DNA of 64,000 nucleotides from Flaviramulus_B aquimarinus (GTDB taxonomy: Bacteria > Bacteroidota > Bacteroidia > Flavobacteriales > Flavobacteriaceae), in assembly GCF_039543205.1 (NCBI RefSeq), contig NZ_BAABJH010000001.1, positions 248,001-312,000 on the forward strand. The letters run 5' to 3'. The position numbers and the translations under genes are program-made. This document shows positions 54,486 through 62,981 of the stretch, piece after piece. The stretch's first letter is position 1; every line of letters begins with the position of its first letter. Under the pieces are notes generated by a model that ran no database searches, was not told where the DNA came from, and saw nothing but the letters and a program-made list of their open reading frames with translations.

Positions 54486-56951
54486 TTAACTAATCTTAAA
54501 AAAAGATTTGATTTTTGATGAAAATGATTTTTTCAAAGTCTCATCATCATTATAACCATTACCATAGCTACCATAGCCATAACCGTATCCATAACCATAG
54601 CCATATCCGTAACCATATTTACCTTTTTGGGCATAACCGTTATAAATAAAACTTATATTTTTTACTTCACCTTTATTGTATTTATCATTTATAAGATTTA
54701 CCATCCCTTTTTTGGTATAATCTTGTCTTACTACATAAATAGAAGCATCTGCATATTCTAAAAGCTCAAAAGCATCTGCCACAAGACCAATGGGCGGTGT
54801 ATCTAAAACAATATAGTCATACGTTTTTTTTAGGTTTTTGATTAACATATCCATTTTCTCCCCTATGAGTAATTCTGAAGGGTTTGGGGGAATCGGTCCA
54901 CAAGTAATAACATCTAAATCTTGCACTTTTGTTTTTTGAATAACTTGATCAATATCTTTTTGTCCGATTAAATAATTAACGACACCTATATCATTTTTAA
55001 TATCAAAATCACCAAATATCTTGGGCTTTCTAAGATCTAAACCTACCAGAATAGTTTTCTTCCCGCTCATAGCAAAAACCGTAGCAATATTAATAGAGCA
55101 AAAGGTTTTCCCTTCACCACTTACGGATGATGTAACCATAACTGTTTTAGTCCCTTCTAAATTGTGTTTTTTATAGAAATATTGCAAACTAGAGCGTATT
55201 GACCTGAAGGCCTCTGCTATTGTAGATTTTGGCTTTAAATGAACAGCCATATTATTGGTTAAATCATTTTTACCAACCACACCCAATAATGGTATACTAG
55301 ATATTTTTTCTAGCACTTGTGGGTTATGCAGTTTATTATCAAAAAAAGTTAATAAAAAAGCGAGTAATAATGGTGGTAACAAACCACCTATTATAGCAAA
55401 TAAATATCGTGAACTCAACTTTAAGTCTATAGGTGTCGCGCCAGTATCTTTTGCGGGATCAATTATCAAAATATCAGAAACGCTTGCTGATTTTATGATA
55501 TCGGCTTCGCCTCTTTTCGCCAAAAAAACATTATATGTTTTTTCGCTTAATGTATATTGGCGTTGTATATCAAACAACCTTTGCTGAGCTTTTGGCAGCT
55601 TTCTCATTTTAGCATCTTCAATTGCTATTTTTGTATTGACGGTGCTCAACTCTCTTTTTAATTCATTACTAGCAGAACTAATGTTTTCTAAAAGTACTGT
55701 TTTTAAGCCTTCTATTTGTCTATTAAGATCTGCAAAAATAGTGGCATCTTTTCTAACGGTAGAGCCATACTTGGATTTCTGTACAGATAGATTGTTTATT
55801 TTTCCAATATTGGCAAGTATATTGGCATCTTCAATTCCTGCAACGGATGGCGCTGGAACCTCAGTAAATGCATTACTTGTTTGTAGGTACGATTTCAAAC
55901 TGATATAATAGGCTAATCTTTTGTTTATATCATCCTTATCGAGTTCTAACGATGAAAGTTTACTATTTATGGTTACACTTTTTTCATCTATATTAAAAAT
56001 CTTGTTTTTTTGCTTATATCTGTTTAATGAGTCTGCATTTAAAGTCAATTGGGATTTCACCCTATCTAATTGTTTATCAATAAAATTAATGGTATTTGTA
56101 ACAAATTGGTTTTTTCTGCTTAATTGATCTTCGCTTAAAACTTTAACGGTTTCATTTAAGTAGTCAACAATTTTGGCCTTGTTAACATCTACCATACTTA
56201 AGTTTATAATTGCAGAATTCCTAGGGTTATCTATAACTAGCTTTTTTCGATATTTGGCCACAACTGCATCAAAATTACTAAGCTTAAAAAAGTATTCTTC
56301 ATTTGGTATAACCGTTCTTCCTTCTGCTAAATATAGCATTCCATTTACATAAGGGAGGTCTATGGTGTCTCCAAAGCTATACTGTTTCTTAAACACGCCA
56401 AGAGGCACATCAATATTAGATTTTTTTTTGCTTGTAAAATTCTGGGTTCTCGCTAAATTAGATTCAAAATTAATAGAAAGCTCATACCTTTCATTTTCAA
56501 GAAACGTAACTTTAATGGGAACACCTACTAACTGATTAGTATCTGGGGTTAAATGAACTCTAAATGGTGCATCTGTATAAATATCATCTTTCCTAAACCT
56601 TGACTGTTTTAAATATGTAATATAAAATTCAATATTATCAACCACTTTTTCATGAATAGAACGTGATCGTAACGAAGTAATCATTGTTTGCACTTTACCA
56701 GAAACACCTCCGTAATTAAATGTTAAACTTGTATTTGATGTAAATAAAGGGTTAGACTCTTCTTCAATTGAAATCTGTGTACTTAATCTATAAGACTGTT
56801 GTTTTCGAATATTTTGTTGGTATACTATAAAAATACCAATACTAATAAATAGAACGAATAATTTCCAATAACTTAAAACTCTAAATAAAAAGGCTTTAAT
56901 ATCAAATGATGCTTTCGATTGTGATTCTGTAACATAGAATTCTTCTTCCAT
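54486..56951 (-). CDS. Wzc-type polysaccharide co-polymerase and tyrosine autokinase
   Basis: An 821-residue chain-length regulator and BY-kinase. Two membrane helices (about 30-50 and 515-540) flank a large periplasmic domain with coiled coils (about 300-460). The cytoplasmic kinase has Walker A SSVSGEGKTF (about 600-612), Walker A' VGLDLRKPK and Walker B YIVLDTPP. The C-terminal tail contains eight Tyr-Gly repeats (54570-54617) then SYGNGY: ten Tyr in all, the autophosphorylation cluster. Twelve bases after wza. Confidence 0.93.
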   Translation of the reverse strand: MEEEFYVTESQSKASFDIKAFLFRVLSYWKLFVLFISIGIFIVYQQNIRKQQSYRLSTQISIEEESNPLFTSNTSLTFNYGGVSGKVQTMITSLRSRSIHEKVVDNIEFYITYLKQSRFRKDDIYTDAPFRVHLTPDTNQLVGVPIKVTFLENERYELSINFESNLARTQNFTSKKKSNIDVPLGVFKKQYSFGDTIDLPYVNGMLYLAEGRTVIPNEEYFFKLSNFDAVVAKYRKKLVIDNPRNSAIINLSMVDVNKAKIVDYLNETVKVLSEDQLSRKNQFVTNTINFIDKQLDRVKSQLTLNADSLNRYKQKNKIFNIDEKSVTINSKLSSLELDKDDINKRLAYYISLKSYLQTSNAFTEVPAPSVAGIEDANILANIGKINNLSVQKSKYGSTVRKDATIFADLNRQIEGLKTVLLENISSASNELKRELSTVNTKIAIEDAKMRKLPKAQQRLFDIQRQYTLSEKTYNVFLAKRGEADIIKSASVSDILIIDPAKDTGATPIDLKLSSRYLFAIIGGLLPPLLLAFLLTFFDNKLHNPQVLEKISSIPLLGVVGKNDLTNNMAVHLKPKSTIAEAFRSIRSSLQYFYKKHNLEGTKTVMVTSSVSGEGKTFCSINIATVFAMSGKKTILVGLDLRKPKIFGDFDIKNDIGVVNYLIGQKDIDQVIQKTKVQDLDVITCGPIPPNPSELLIGEKMDMLIKNLKKTYDYIVLDTPPIGLVADAFELLEYADASIYVVRQDYTKKGMVNLINDKYNKGEVKNISFIYNGYAQKGKYGYGYGYGYGYGYGYGSYGNGYNDDETLKKSFSSKIKSFFKIS
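54570..54617 (-). repeat. Tyr-Gly hexamer repeat in the wzc kinase tail
   Basis: Eight consecutive TAY-GGN hexamers encode (Tyr-Gly)8. Copies differ at third positions, so the DNA repeat is imperfect. Any change in copy number by slippage would stay in frame and alter the number of phosphorylatable Tyr. Confidence 0.95.
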
Positions 56952-56962
56952 AAATCCAGACT

Positions 56963-57760
56963 TTAAAGATTTCTTGTTAAAAAATAAGTAGACACCAGTA
57001 CAGACAAAATAGAGGAAATAGTTGTTATATTTTGTATAGCAGTTTGCCCAGCTCCCAAAGCTTTTCTTTTTAAAGGTTTAACCAAAATAATATCATTGGG
57101 TTGTATAAAATAAAACGGGGATTTCATGGCTTTAATGTCTGTTAAATCTATATGATGTATTTTTTGTCCATCGGGGTATTGCCTAATAACTAAAACATCT
57201 TTTCTATCGCCTGTCTCTGCAATGTCACCAGCATTTGCTAAAGCTTCAATAATATTCACGCGGTCTTGAAATAAGGTGTAGACGCCTGAACCTGAAACTT
57301 CGCCTGTAACCGTATATTTTAATCCAGCTAGTTTTACTGTTACAAAAATCTCAGCAGAAGTCTTAAAATATTGCTTTAAAAGCTCCTTTTCCACTTTATC
57401 TCTTATTTCAGAAATAGTAAAACCCAACACGTTGATTTTACCTAAAACAGGAAACTCAATATTACCGTGTAAATCTACTGTAAATCCACTAAAATAAAGC
57501 CCGCCTACACCGCCTTGAGACAACCCATTATTGGTTTCAATAGGATTAAATATACTAACAAGTTCTGGGTCTAATGCTTTTACGTTAATGCTCAGTATAT
57601 CATTAACCTGTACCCGGTATGGCTTTGGTAATTCTTTAATAAGTAACGAATCTATGCCTCTAACTCCTTTATCCTGTAAGTAAACAACATCTTTATTTGT
57701 TATGCATGAAACAAACACAGTGCTAACAGCTAACAAAACAACAAGAAAACATCTCTTCAT
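56963..57760 (-). CDS. Wza-type outer-membrane polysaccharide export lipoprotein
   Basis: A 265-residue export lipoprotein with Cys19 after VFVS (lipobox). The polysaccharide export (PES) domain is at about 48-130 (YRVQVNDILSINVKA) and an SLBB domain follows (TVTGEVSGSGVYTL at about 150-165; IIEALANAGDIAETGDRKDV). It ends in a short hydrophobic helix (about 243-262). It makes the outer-membrane channel that works with the Wzc partner. It is the first gene of the 36-kb leftward block; a -7-like element at 57782-57789 fits its promoter. Confidence 0.93.
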   Translation of the reverse strand: MKRCFLVVLLAVSTVFVSCITNKDVVYLQDKGVRGIDSLLIKELPKPYRVQVNDILSINVKALDPELVSIFNPIETNNGLSQGGVGGLYFSGFTVDLHGNIEFPVLGKINVLGFTISEIRDKVEKELLKQYFKTSAEIFVTVKLAGLKYTVTGEVSGSGVYTLFQDRVNIIEALANAGDIAETGDRKDVLVIRQYPDGQKIHHIDLTDIKAMKSPFYFIQPNDIILVKPLKRKALGAGQTAIQNITTISSILSVLVSTYFLTRNL

Positions 57761-57781
57761 ACTGAGGCAATTGATTTATCA

Positions 57782-57789
57782 CAAATATA
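57782..57789 (-). promoter_or_regulatory. Candidate promoter -7 element of the polysaccharide block
   Basis: TATATTTG on the minus strand fits TAnnTTTG and lies 21 bases before the wza ATG. A CAA on the plus strand (TTG on minus) is 15 rather than 19 bases further up, so the -33 part is off. It is the only strong candidate upstream of the block. Confidence 0.45.
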
Positions 57790-57865
57790 AGTTTTCGTTG
57801 GGAACAATAAAACTTATGACTGATTTTTTGGTTTTTTGTCCGTTATTTGCAAAAAAGAATAGCCA

Positions 57866-59731
57866 TTGAATTATTTAACTGTTGAAAACATATCAAAATC
57901 TTACGGAGAACTCGCTCTTTTCGAAAACATATCATTTAGTGTGCACAAAGACCAAAAAATTGCTTTTGTTGCAAAAAATGGTACTGGAAAAACCTCTATT
58001 TTAAATATCCTTTCTGGTGATGATCAACCAGATACTGGTGCCATAATTTACCGTAAAGGAATAGCAGTATCATTTCTTTCACAAGATCCAAAATTTGATG
58101 ATACACTGACTATTGAAGAAACTATTTTTGCAAGTGATAATACTATTTTAAAAGTCATTTCCAACTACGAAAAAGCACTTTTAAACCCAGACGACACGGA
58201 AGTGTACCAACAAGCTTTTGAAGCTATGGAACAATACCAAGCTTGGGATTTTGAAACGCTTTACAAACAAATACTTTTTAAATTAAAACTTGACAATTTA
58301 GGCCAAAAAGTAAGTACACTTTCTGGTGGACAAAAAAAGCGTTTGGCCTTAGCAAATGCTTTAATTAATAAACCCGATTTATTGATTTTAGATGAGCCTA
58401 CAAACCATTTAGATTTAGAAATGATTGAATGGCTAGAAGCTTTTTTTGCTAAAGAAAACATTACGCTTTTTATGGTAACGCACGACCGTTATTTCTTAGA
58501 ACGTGTATGCAATGAAATTATAGAATTAGATGAAGGCTTGCTTTATAATTATAAGGGCAATTATTCCTACTACTTAGAAAAACGTGAAGCTAGAATTGAA
58601 CTTGAAGCTGTTGAAACTGGAAAAGCCAAACAGTTATTCAAGAAAGAGCTAACATGGATGCGCAGACAACCTAAAGCACGGACCACTAAATCTAAATCCA
58701 GAATCAATGATTTTGCAGATATAAAACACAGGGCTCATCAACGTAGGAATGACCATGAAGTGCAATTAGAACTGAATATGGAGCGCTTAGGAAGTAAAAT
58801 TTTAGAGTTCCATAAAGTATCGAAAGCATTTAAAGACAAAACTATTCTTGATGGGTTTAATTATACATTTCAAAAAGGGGAACGTGTTGGTATTATTGGT
58901 AAAAACGGCACAGGAAAAACTACTTTTTTAAATATTTTAACCCAAACAGCACAACCTGATTCTGGTAAAATAACAAAAGGCGAAACCGTTAAATTTGGAT
59001 ATTATACGCAAAGTGGAATTACCATTAAACCTGAACAAAAAGTCATTGATGTTATTCGCGAATTTGGAGATTATATCCCATTAAAAAAAGGTAGGCAAAT
59101 TAGTGCGCAACAACTGTTAGAACGCTTTTTATTCAGCAGAAAAAAACAGTATGACTTTGTTGAAAAATTAAGCGGTGGCGAGCGCAAGCGTTTGTATTTA
59201 TGTACTGTTTTAATTCAGAATCCAAATTTTTTAATACTTGATGAGCCCACAAACGATTTAGATATTGTAACCCTTAACGTTCTTGAAAGTTTCCTTTTAG
59301 ATTTTCCTGGCTGTATTATTGTGGTATCACACGATCGTTATTTTATGGATAAGGTAGTCGATCATTTATTTGTATTTAGAGGCGAAGGTATTATTGATGA
59401 TTTTCCAGGGAATTATACCGATTTTAGGGTTTATGAAGACAGCCAACCTGTAATTTCAAATACATCATCAGAAGATAAAAAAGACAATAAATCGTGGAAA
59501 CAAAATGAGGCTTCAAAATTATCATTTAACGAAGAAAAAGAATTACGAAATATTGAGAGCAAATTAAACACTTTAGCGTTTGATAAGAAAGCTATAGAAG
59601 GCAAGTTTAATAACCCAGATTTAACTCAAGACGACATCAATACGTTATCTGATGAATTGCAAAACATTATCGACATTATTGAAACAAAGGAAGGTCGTTG
59701 GTTTGAGCTTTCATCGAAACTTGAAGAATAG
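57866..59731 (+). CDS. ABC-F family ATPase (Uup-like)
   Basis: A 621-residue soluble protein with two ATPase domains (about 1-225 and 315-530) and a C-terminal coiled-coil (about 550-620), as in Uup, an ABC-F ATPase acting on ribosomes or DNA structures. Walker A of the first half is AKNGTGKT (36-43), with Ala where Gly is usual; the second has GKNGTGKT. Both signatures (LSGGQKKR, LSGGERKR) and DEPTNHLDLE/DEPTNDLDIV are complete. The start is TTG, with VENISKSYGE as the family start. Divergent from wza. Confidence 0.92.
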   Translation: MNYLTVENISKSYGELALFENISFSVHKDQKIAFVAKNGTGKTSILNILSGDDQPDTGAIIYRKGIAVSFLSQDPKFDDTLTIEETIFASDNTILKVISNYEKALLNPDDTEVYQQAFEAMEQYQAWDFETLYKQILFKLKLDNLGQKVSTLSGGQKKRLALANALINKPDLLILDEPTNHLDLEMIEWLEAFFAKENITLFMVTHDRYFLERVCNEIIELDEGLLYNYKGNYSYYLEKREARIELEAVETGKAKQLFKKELTWMRRQPKARTTKSKSRINDFADIKHRAHQRRNDHEVQLELNMERLGSKILEFHKVSKAFKDKTILDGFNYTFQKGERVGIIGKNGTGKTTFLNILTQTAQPDSGKITKGETVKFGYYTQSGITIKPEQKVIDVIREFGDYIPLKKGRQISAQQLLERFLFSRKKQYDFVEKLSGGERKRLYLCTVLIQNPNFLILDEPTNDLDIVTLNVLESFLLDFPGCIIVVSHDRYFMDKVVDHLFVFRGEGIIDDFPGNYTDFRVYEDSQPVISNTSSEDKKDNKSWKQNEASKLSFNEEKELRNIESKLNTLAFDKKAIEGKFNNPDLTQDDINTLSDELQNIIDIIETKEGRWFELSSKLEE

Positions 59732-59733
59732 CC

Positions 59734-60540
59734 ATGTTTTATCAATTTGTTCAATACATAAAATTTATACTAAAATCAACCAATCAACATGGGGTTCACT
59801 CTCCTTTTGTATATCATTTAGTAACTAAGTGTTTTTATGACAGAACTTTTTATGAGAATTACAAATCTATTTTAAACTATAAGAAAACACTTCTTAAAAA
59901 CAATACTAAATTACAAATAACGGATCTAGGCGCTGGCTCACAAGTCATGAAACAACATGAGAGGCGTGTTTCATTAATTGCTAAAAATGCTGGAACAACA
60001 AACCAAAGAGCCAAGCTTTTATACCGATTTATAGCCAACTTTAAGCCAAAAAACATATTAGAGCTAGGAACTTCATTAGGTATTGCGACCCACGCGATGC
60101 ATTTAGGAAATCCCAAAGCCAATATTACTACCATTGAAGGGTGTATAAATACTTCTACATTTTCAAAAGAGCATTTAAAAAATCATCACGCAAAAAATAC
60201 TACCATTATTAATGGGAATTTTAATGATGAGATTAAAAAACTGAGTGCAAACCATTACGATCTCATTTTTTTTGATGGCAATCATCAAAAAGAAGCCACT
60301 CTAAACTATTTTAAAACCCTTTTACAAACAGCACATAACGATTCCGTTTTTATTTTCGATGATATTTACTGGTCTAAAGGTATGACTGAAGCTTGGGCGT
60401 TTATAAAACAACATCCAAAAGTCACGATTACTATTGATACGTTTTTCTGGGGATTCGTATTTTTTAGGAAAGAACAGGTTAAGGAACATTTTGTAATTAG
60501 GGCTTTGCCTTTTAGTTTTGAAGGTTCTACTACTAATTGA
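59734..60540 (+). CDS. Class I SAM-dependent methyltransferase
   Basis: A 268-residue methyltransferase, cytoplasmic. The N-terminus has the Bacteroidota-type STNQHGVHSPFVYHLVTKCFYD. The Rossmann core shows ILELGTSLGIATHAMHLG (about 109-126), TTIEG and YDLIFFDGNHQKEATLNYF (about 175-195), like O-methyltransferases with a lid domain. The target is unknown. It starts two bases after the ABC-F gene, so they are cotranscribed, and a strong terminator lies 10 bases after the stop. Confidence 0.85.
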   Translation: MFYQFVQYIKFILKSTNQHGVHSPFVYHLVTKCFYDRTFYENYKSILNYKKTLLKNNTKLQITDLGAGSQVMKQHERRVSLIAKNAGTTNQRAKLLYRFIANFKPKNILELGTSLGIATHAMHLGNPKANITTIEGCINTSTFSKEHLKNHHAKNTTIINGNFNDEIKKLSANHYDLIFFDGNHQKEATLNYFKTLLQTAHNDSVFIFDDIYWSKGMTEAWAFIKQHPKVTITIDTFFWGFVFFRKEQVKEHFVIRALPFSFEGSTTN

Positions 60541-60550
60541 AATTAAACAA

Positions 60551-60580
60551 AAAAACCAGAGTATTTAAGCTCTGGTTTTT
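60551..60580. terminator. Bidirectional intrinsic terminator
   Basis: A perfect 11-bp inverted repeat (60551-60561 and 60570-60580) with an 8-base loop, A-run on the left and T-run on the right. It lies between the convergent methyltransferase and OmpA genes and can serve both. Confidence 0.88.
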
Positions 60581-60605
60581 CTAAATATTAATAAAAATTA
60601 TTTTT

Positions 60606-62729
60606 TTACTTAGCTAAATTAATTTCAACGCGTCTATTTTGTTCTCTACCAGAACTGGTTGCATTATTAGCTATAGGCTTGCTCTCGCCATACCCTTTTG
60701 AAGTTAACCTGAATTGATCCACACCATTATTAATCAAGAATTTTTTAACAGCATTTGCTCTAGAATCTGATAACCTCTTGTTTAACAGATCACTTCCAAC
60801 ACTATCCGTATGCCCTTCTATTGAAAACTTGGCATTTGGATACTCTTGTAAAATTTTAACAATCTCCGACAAAACTTCATTAGACTCTGCTTTTATAGAA
60901 GATTTTCCAGAATTAAACAATATGGTTTTTGCGTAATCATTTAAAGTTTTCTGAACCTCTTGAGTAACTACAGGTTCTGGTGCTATAGGTTCTGGCGCTA
61001 CCTCAGGACAGCCATTATTAGCTACTGTTCCTACAACATCTATACATTGGTCATCTTTATCTAAAACACCATCTTTATCTGTATCAGGCCATGGACAACC
61101 TTTATTGTCCGCTTCACCTATTACTTCTGGGCATTCATCAACATTGTCTAACACAGAATCACCATCTTTATCGCCCCAAGGACAACCTTTATTTTCTTTC
61201 GGTCCTGCTATTTCTGGACACTCATCTTCATTATCTAAGACGGTATCTTGATCTTTATCACCCCAAGGGCAACCATTATTTTCTATTGGACCTGCTTCTT
61301 TAGGACAGTCATCCAATTTATCAATAACACCATCATCATCTTTATCTCTTGGCTTTGCTTGATATACTGGTATTTTTAAACCCGCATAAACATCAGCGCC
61401 TTTAGTATTATCACTAGTTAAAACAGACAAAACAGATCCTGACCCAATATATAATGGACCCGTTCTTAATCCAGCTCCTGCTTGAAGCCCATTGTTTTCA
61501 ATAACGCTAACAGGGATATAGAAACTAAACCATTTACTTTCAAAACGAGGCGTTAACGATACCACGTTTGAAATACGACTTGCATTGGTTTTCTTTTTAG
61601 AGATAAGTGAAAGGTCTGTATTTAAATTAACATAAAAGCGTTTACTAAAACTCCAATCTGCATTTACATGTAATGCTGTTGGCAATGTAGCTGTATATCC
61701 TATTTCAGAACCAGTTTGTGTATAAAGTGAATTTAAAATATCATCTATATCCTCAGCATCATTAATATCATCTTCGCTAACACCAGTATTAGTTATATCA
61801 AAAGATTCTTGTATACCATCTTTATATTTTATACTACCTATATCAGTAATAGAAAGCCCAAGTTTAAGCTTGTACTTGTTTTCATGTTTATGAACATAAG
61901 GTGTTCCTTTGGCATTAGTAGTTTTATAATCGGCGTGATTTGGTCTCCACTCGTAAACAAAACCTAAATCTCCACCAAAACCAGTTGCATTATCTGGAAG
62001 GTCATAATCGTAGTCATCTTCTTCAAATTCAACAAAACGACCATAAACCACTTCTCCAGTGGATGATATGCTTCCCGTTGTTTGACCACCTCCTAATGGC
62101 GTTCCATCTGAATCATAATTAACTGTAACATTCTTTCCGTAGGCATAAGCACTTCCTGCTCCTTGTAGATATTTAATAGTAAGACCACCTTTTAAAAAAT
62201 GTTGTTCTTTATTAAGTAATACTCTAGCATAAGTAACGCCAAGTTCGGCCCATGCTTGACCAAACACATTAAAATCACCTTCATTTACTATAAAATCATC
62301 CGTTTCATCATCATCAATAACATCAATTGTGGTTCCATTAATTTCATTAATATTAAGCACAGACCTAACTCTGGTAAAAACAGCAATTGAACTTTTTTTA
62401 TTCAGATTAAACATAAAAGAAGGTCCCATAACATCGGCATATGATGCAATATTATTGTCATTGCTTGGTGATTTTGTAGCATCTAGATCGAAGTCATAAT
62501 CATCTTTAATGGCATCCAACACATTAACACCATAATAATCGTTGCCTGTAAATACACTGGCGCCAATTAAATTTACATCAGTTTTAAAACGTGAGTCTAC
62601 AATATTTGCAGGATTGGATATCACACCATGGACACCACTATAATTGTCTGTAAGAAATCCGATATAAGACTGTGCTTTTACACAAAAAGAACTTACAACA
62701 AACAAGACTGCTAAAGTAATTTTCTTCAT
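60606..62729 (-). CDS. OmpA-family protein with DUF5723-like barrel and TSP3 repeats
   Basis: A 707-residue outer-membrane protein. A signal peptide (cleaved after VKA at about 20) is followed by a large DUF5723-like domain (about 21-455; SNPANIVDSRFKTDVNL near the start), probably a beta-barrel. Then come five thrombospondin type 3 calcium-binding repeats (about 460-575; DKDDDGVIDKLDDCP, GDKDQDTVLDNEDECP). The end is an OmpA peptidoglycan-binding domain (about 590-705; ILFNSGKSSIKAES, IEGHTDSVGS, GYGESKPIA). It probably anchors the outer membrane to peptidoglycan. A tandem paralogue follows. Confidence 0.9.
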   Translation of the reverse strand: MKKITLAVLFVVSSFCVKAQSYIGFLTDNYSGVHGVISNPANIVDSRFKTDVNLIGASVFTGNDYYGVNVLDAIKDDYDFDLDATKSPSNDNNIASYADVMGPSFMFNLNKKSSIAVFTRVRSVLNINEINGTTIDVIDDDETDDFIVNEGDFNVFGQAWAELGVTYARVLLNKEQHFLKGGLTIKYLQGAGSAYAYGKNVTVNYDSDGTPLGGGQTTGSISSTGEVVYGRFVEFEEDDYDYDLPDNATGFGGDLGFVYEWRPNHADYKTTNAKGTPYVHKHENKYKLKLGLSITDIGSIKYKDGIQESFDITNTGVSEDDINDAEDIDDILNSLYTQTGSEIGYTATLPTALHVNADWSFSKRFYVNLNTDLSLISKKKTNASRISNVVSLTPRFESKWFSFYIPVSVIENNGLQAGAGLRTGPLYIGSGSVLSVLTSDNTKGADVYAGLKIPVYQAKPRDKDDDGVIDKLDDCPKEAGPIENNGCPWGDKDQDTVLDNEDECPEIAGPKENKGCPWGDKDGDSVLDNVDECPEVIGEADNKGCPWPDTDKDGVLDKDDQCIDVVGTVANNGCPEVAPEPIAPEPVVTQEVQKTLNDYAKTILFNSGKSSIKAESNEVLSEIVKILQEYPNAKFSIEGHTDSVGSDLLNKRLSDSRANAVKKFLINNGVDQFRLTSKGYGESKPIANNATSSGREQNRRVEINLAK

Positions 62730-62762
62730 AATTTTTGTTTAGGTTAAAATATAATTCATCGA

Positions 62763-62770
62763 CAAAAGTA
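62763..62770 (-). promoter_or_regulatory. Candidate -7 element of the OmpA/DUF5723 gene
   Basis: TACTTTTG on the minus strand fits TAnnTTTG and lies 33 bases before the start codon, in the 252-base gap between the tandem OmpA genes. No -33 TTG at the usual spacing. Confidence 0.42.
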
Positions 62771-62922
62771 ACATTTTTATCGATAAAACACATTTTTTTA
62801 GATATTTTTTACACTTTAACAAGAAAAATACCCAATAATAGGTACTTTAATATTATACTTTTAGTATCAATACATAGAATTTCACTTTTTAAGTTCTATG
62901 AGTAAAATCTAACACATTTAAA

Positions 62923-62956
62923 AAAAATCTCAGCGTAATTAAACACTGAGATTTTT
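62923..62956 (-). terminator. Intrinsic terminator of the second OmpA gene
   Basis: AAAAATCTCAG pairs perfectly with CTGAGATTTTT (11 bp) around a 12-base loop. It lies 26 bases after the stop codon of the leftward second OmpA gene and so separates the two tandem copies. Confidence 0.82.
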
Positions 62957-62981
62957 AAAAATAATATCTTATTTATAAGTT

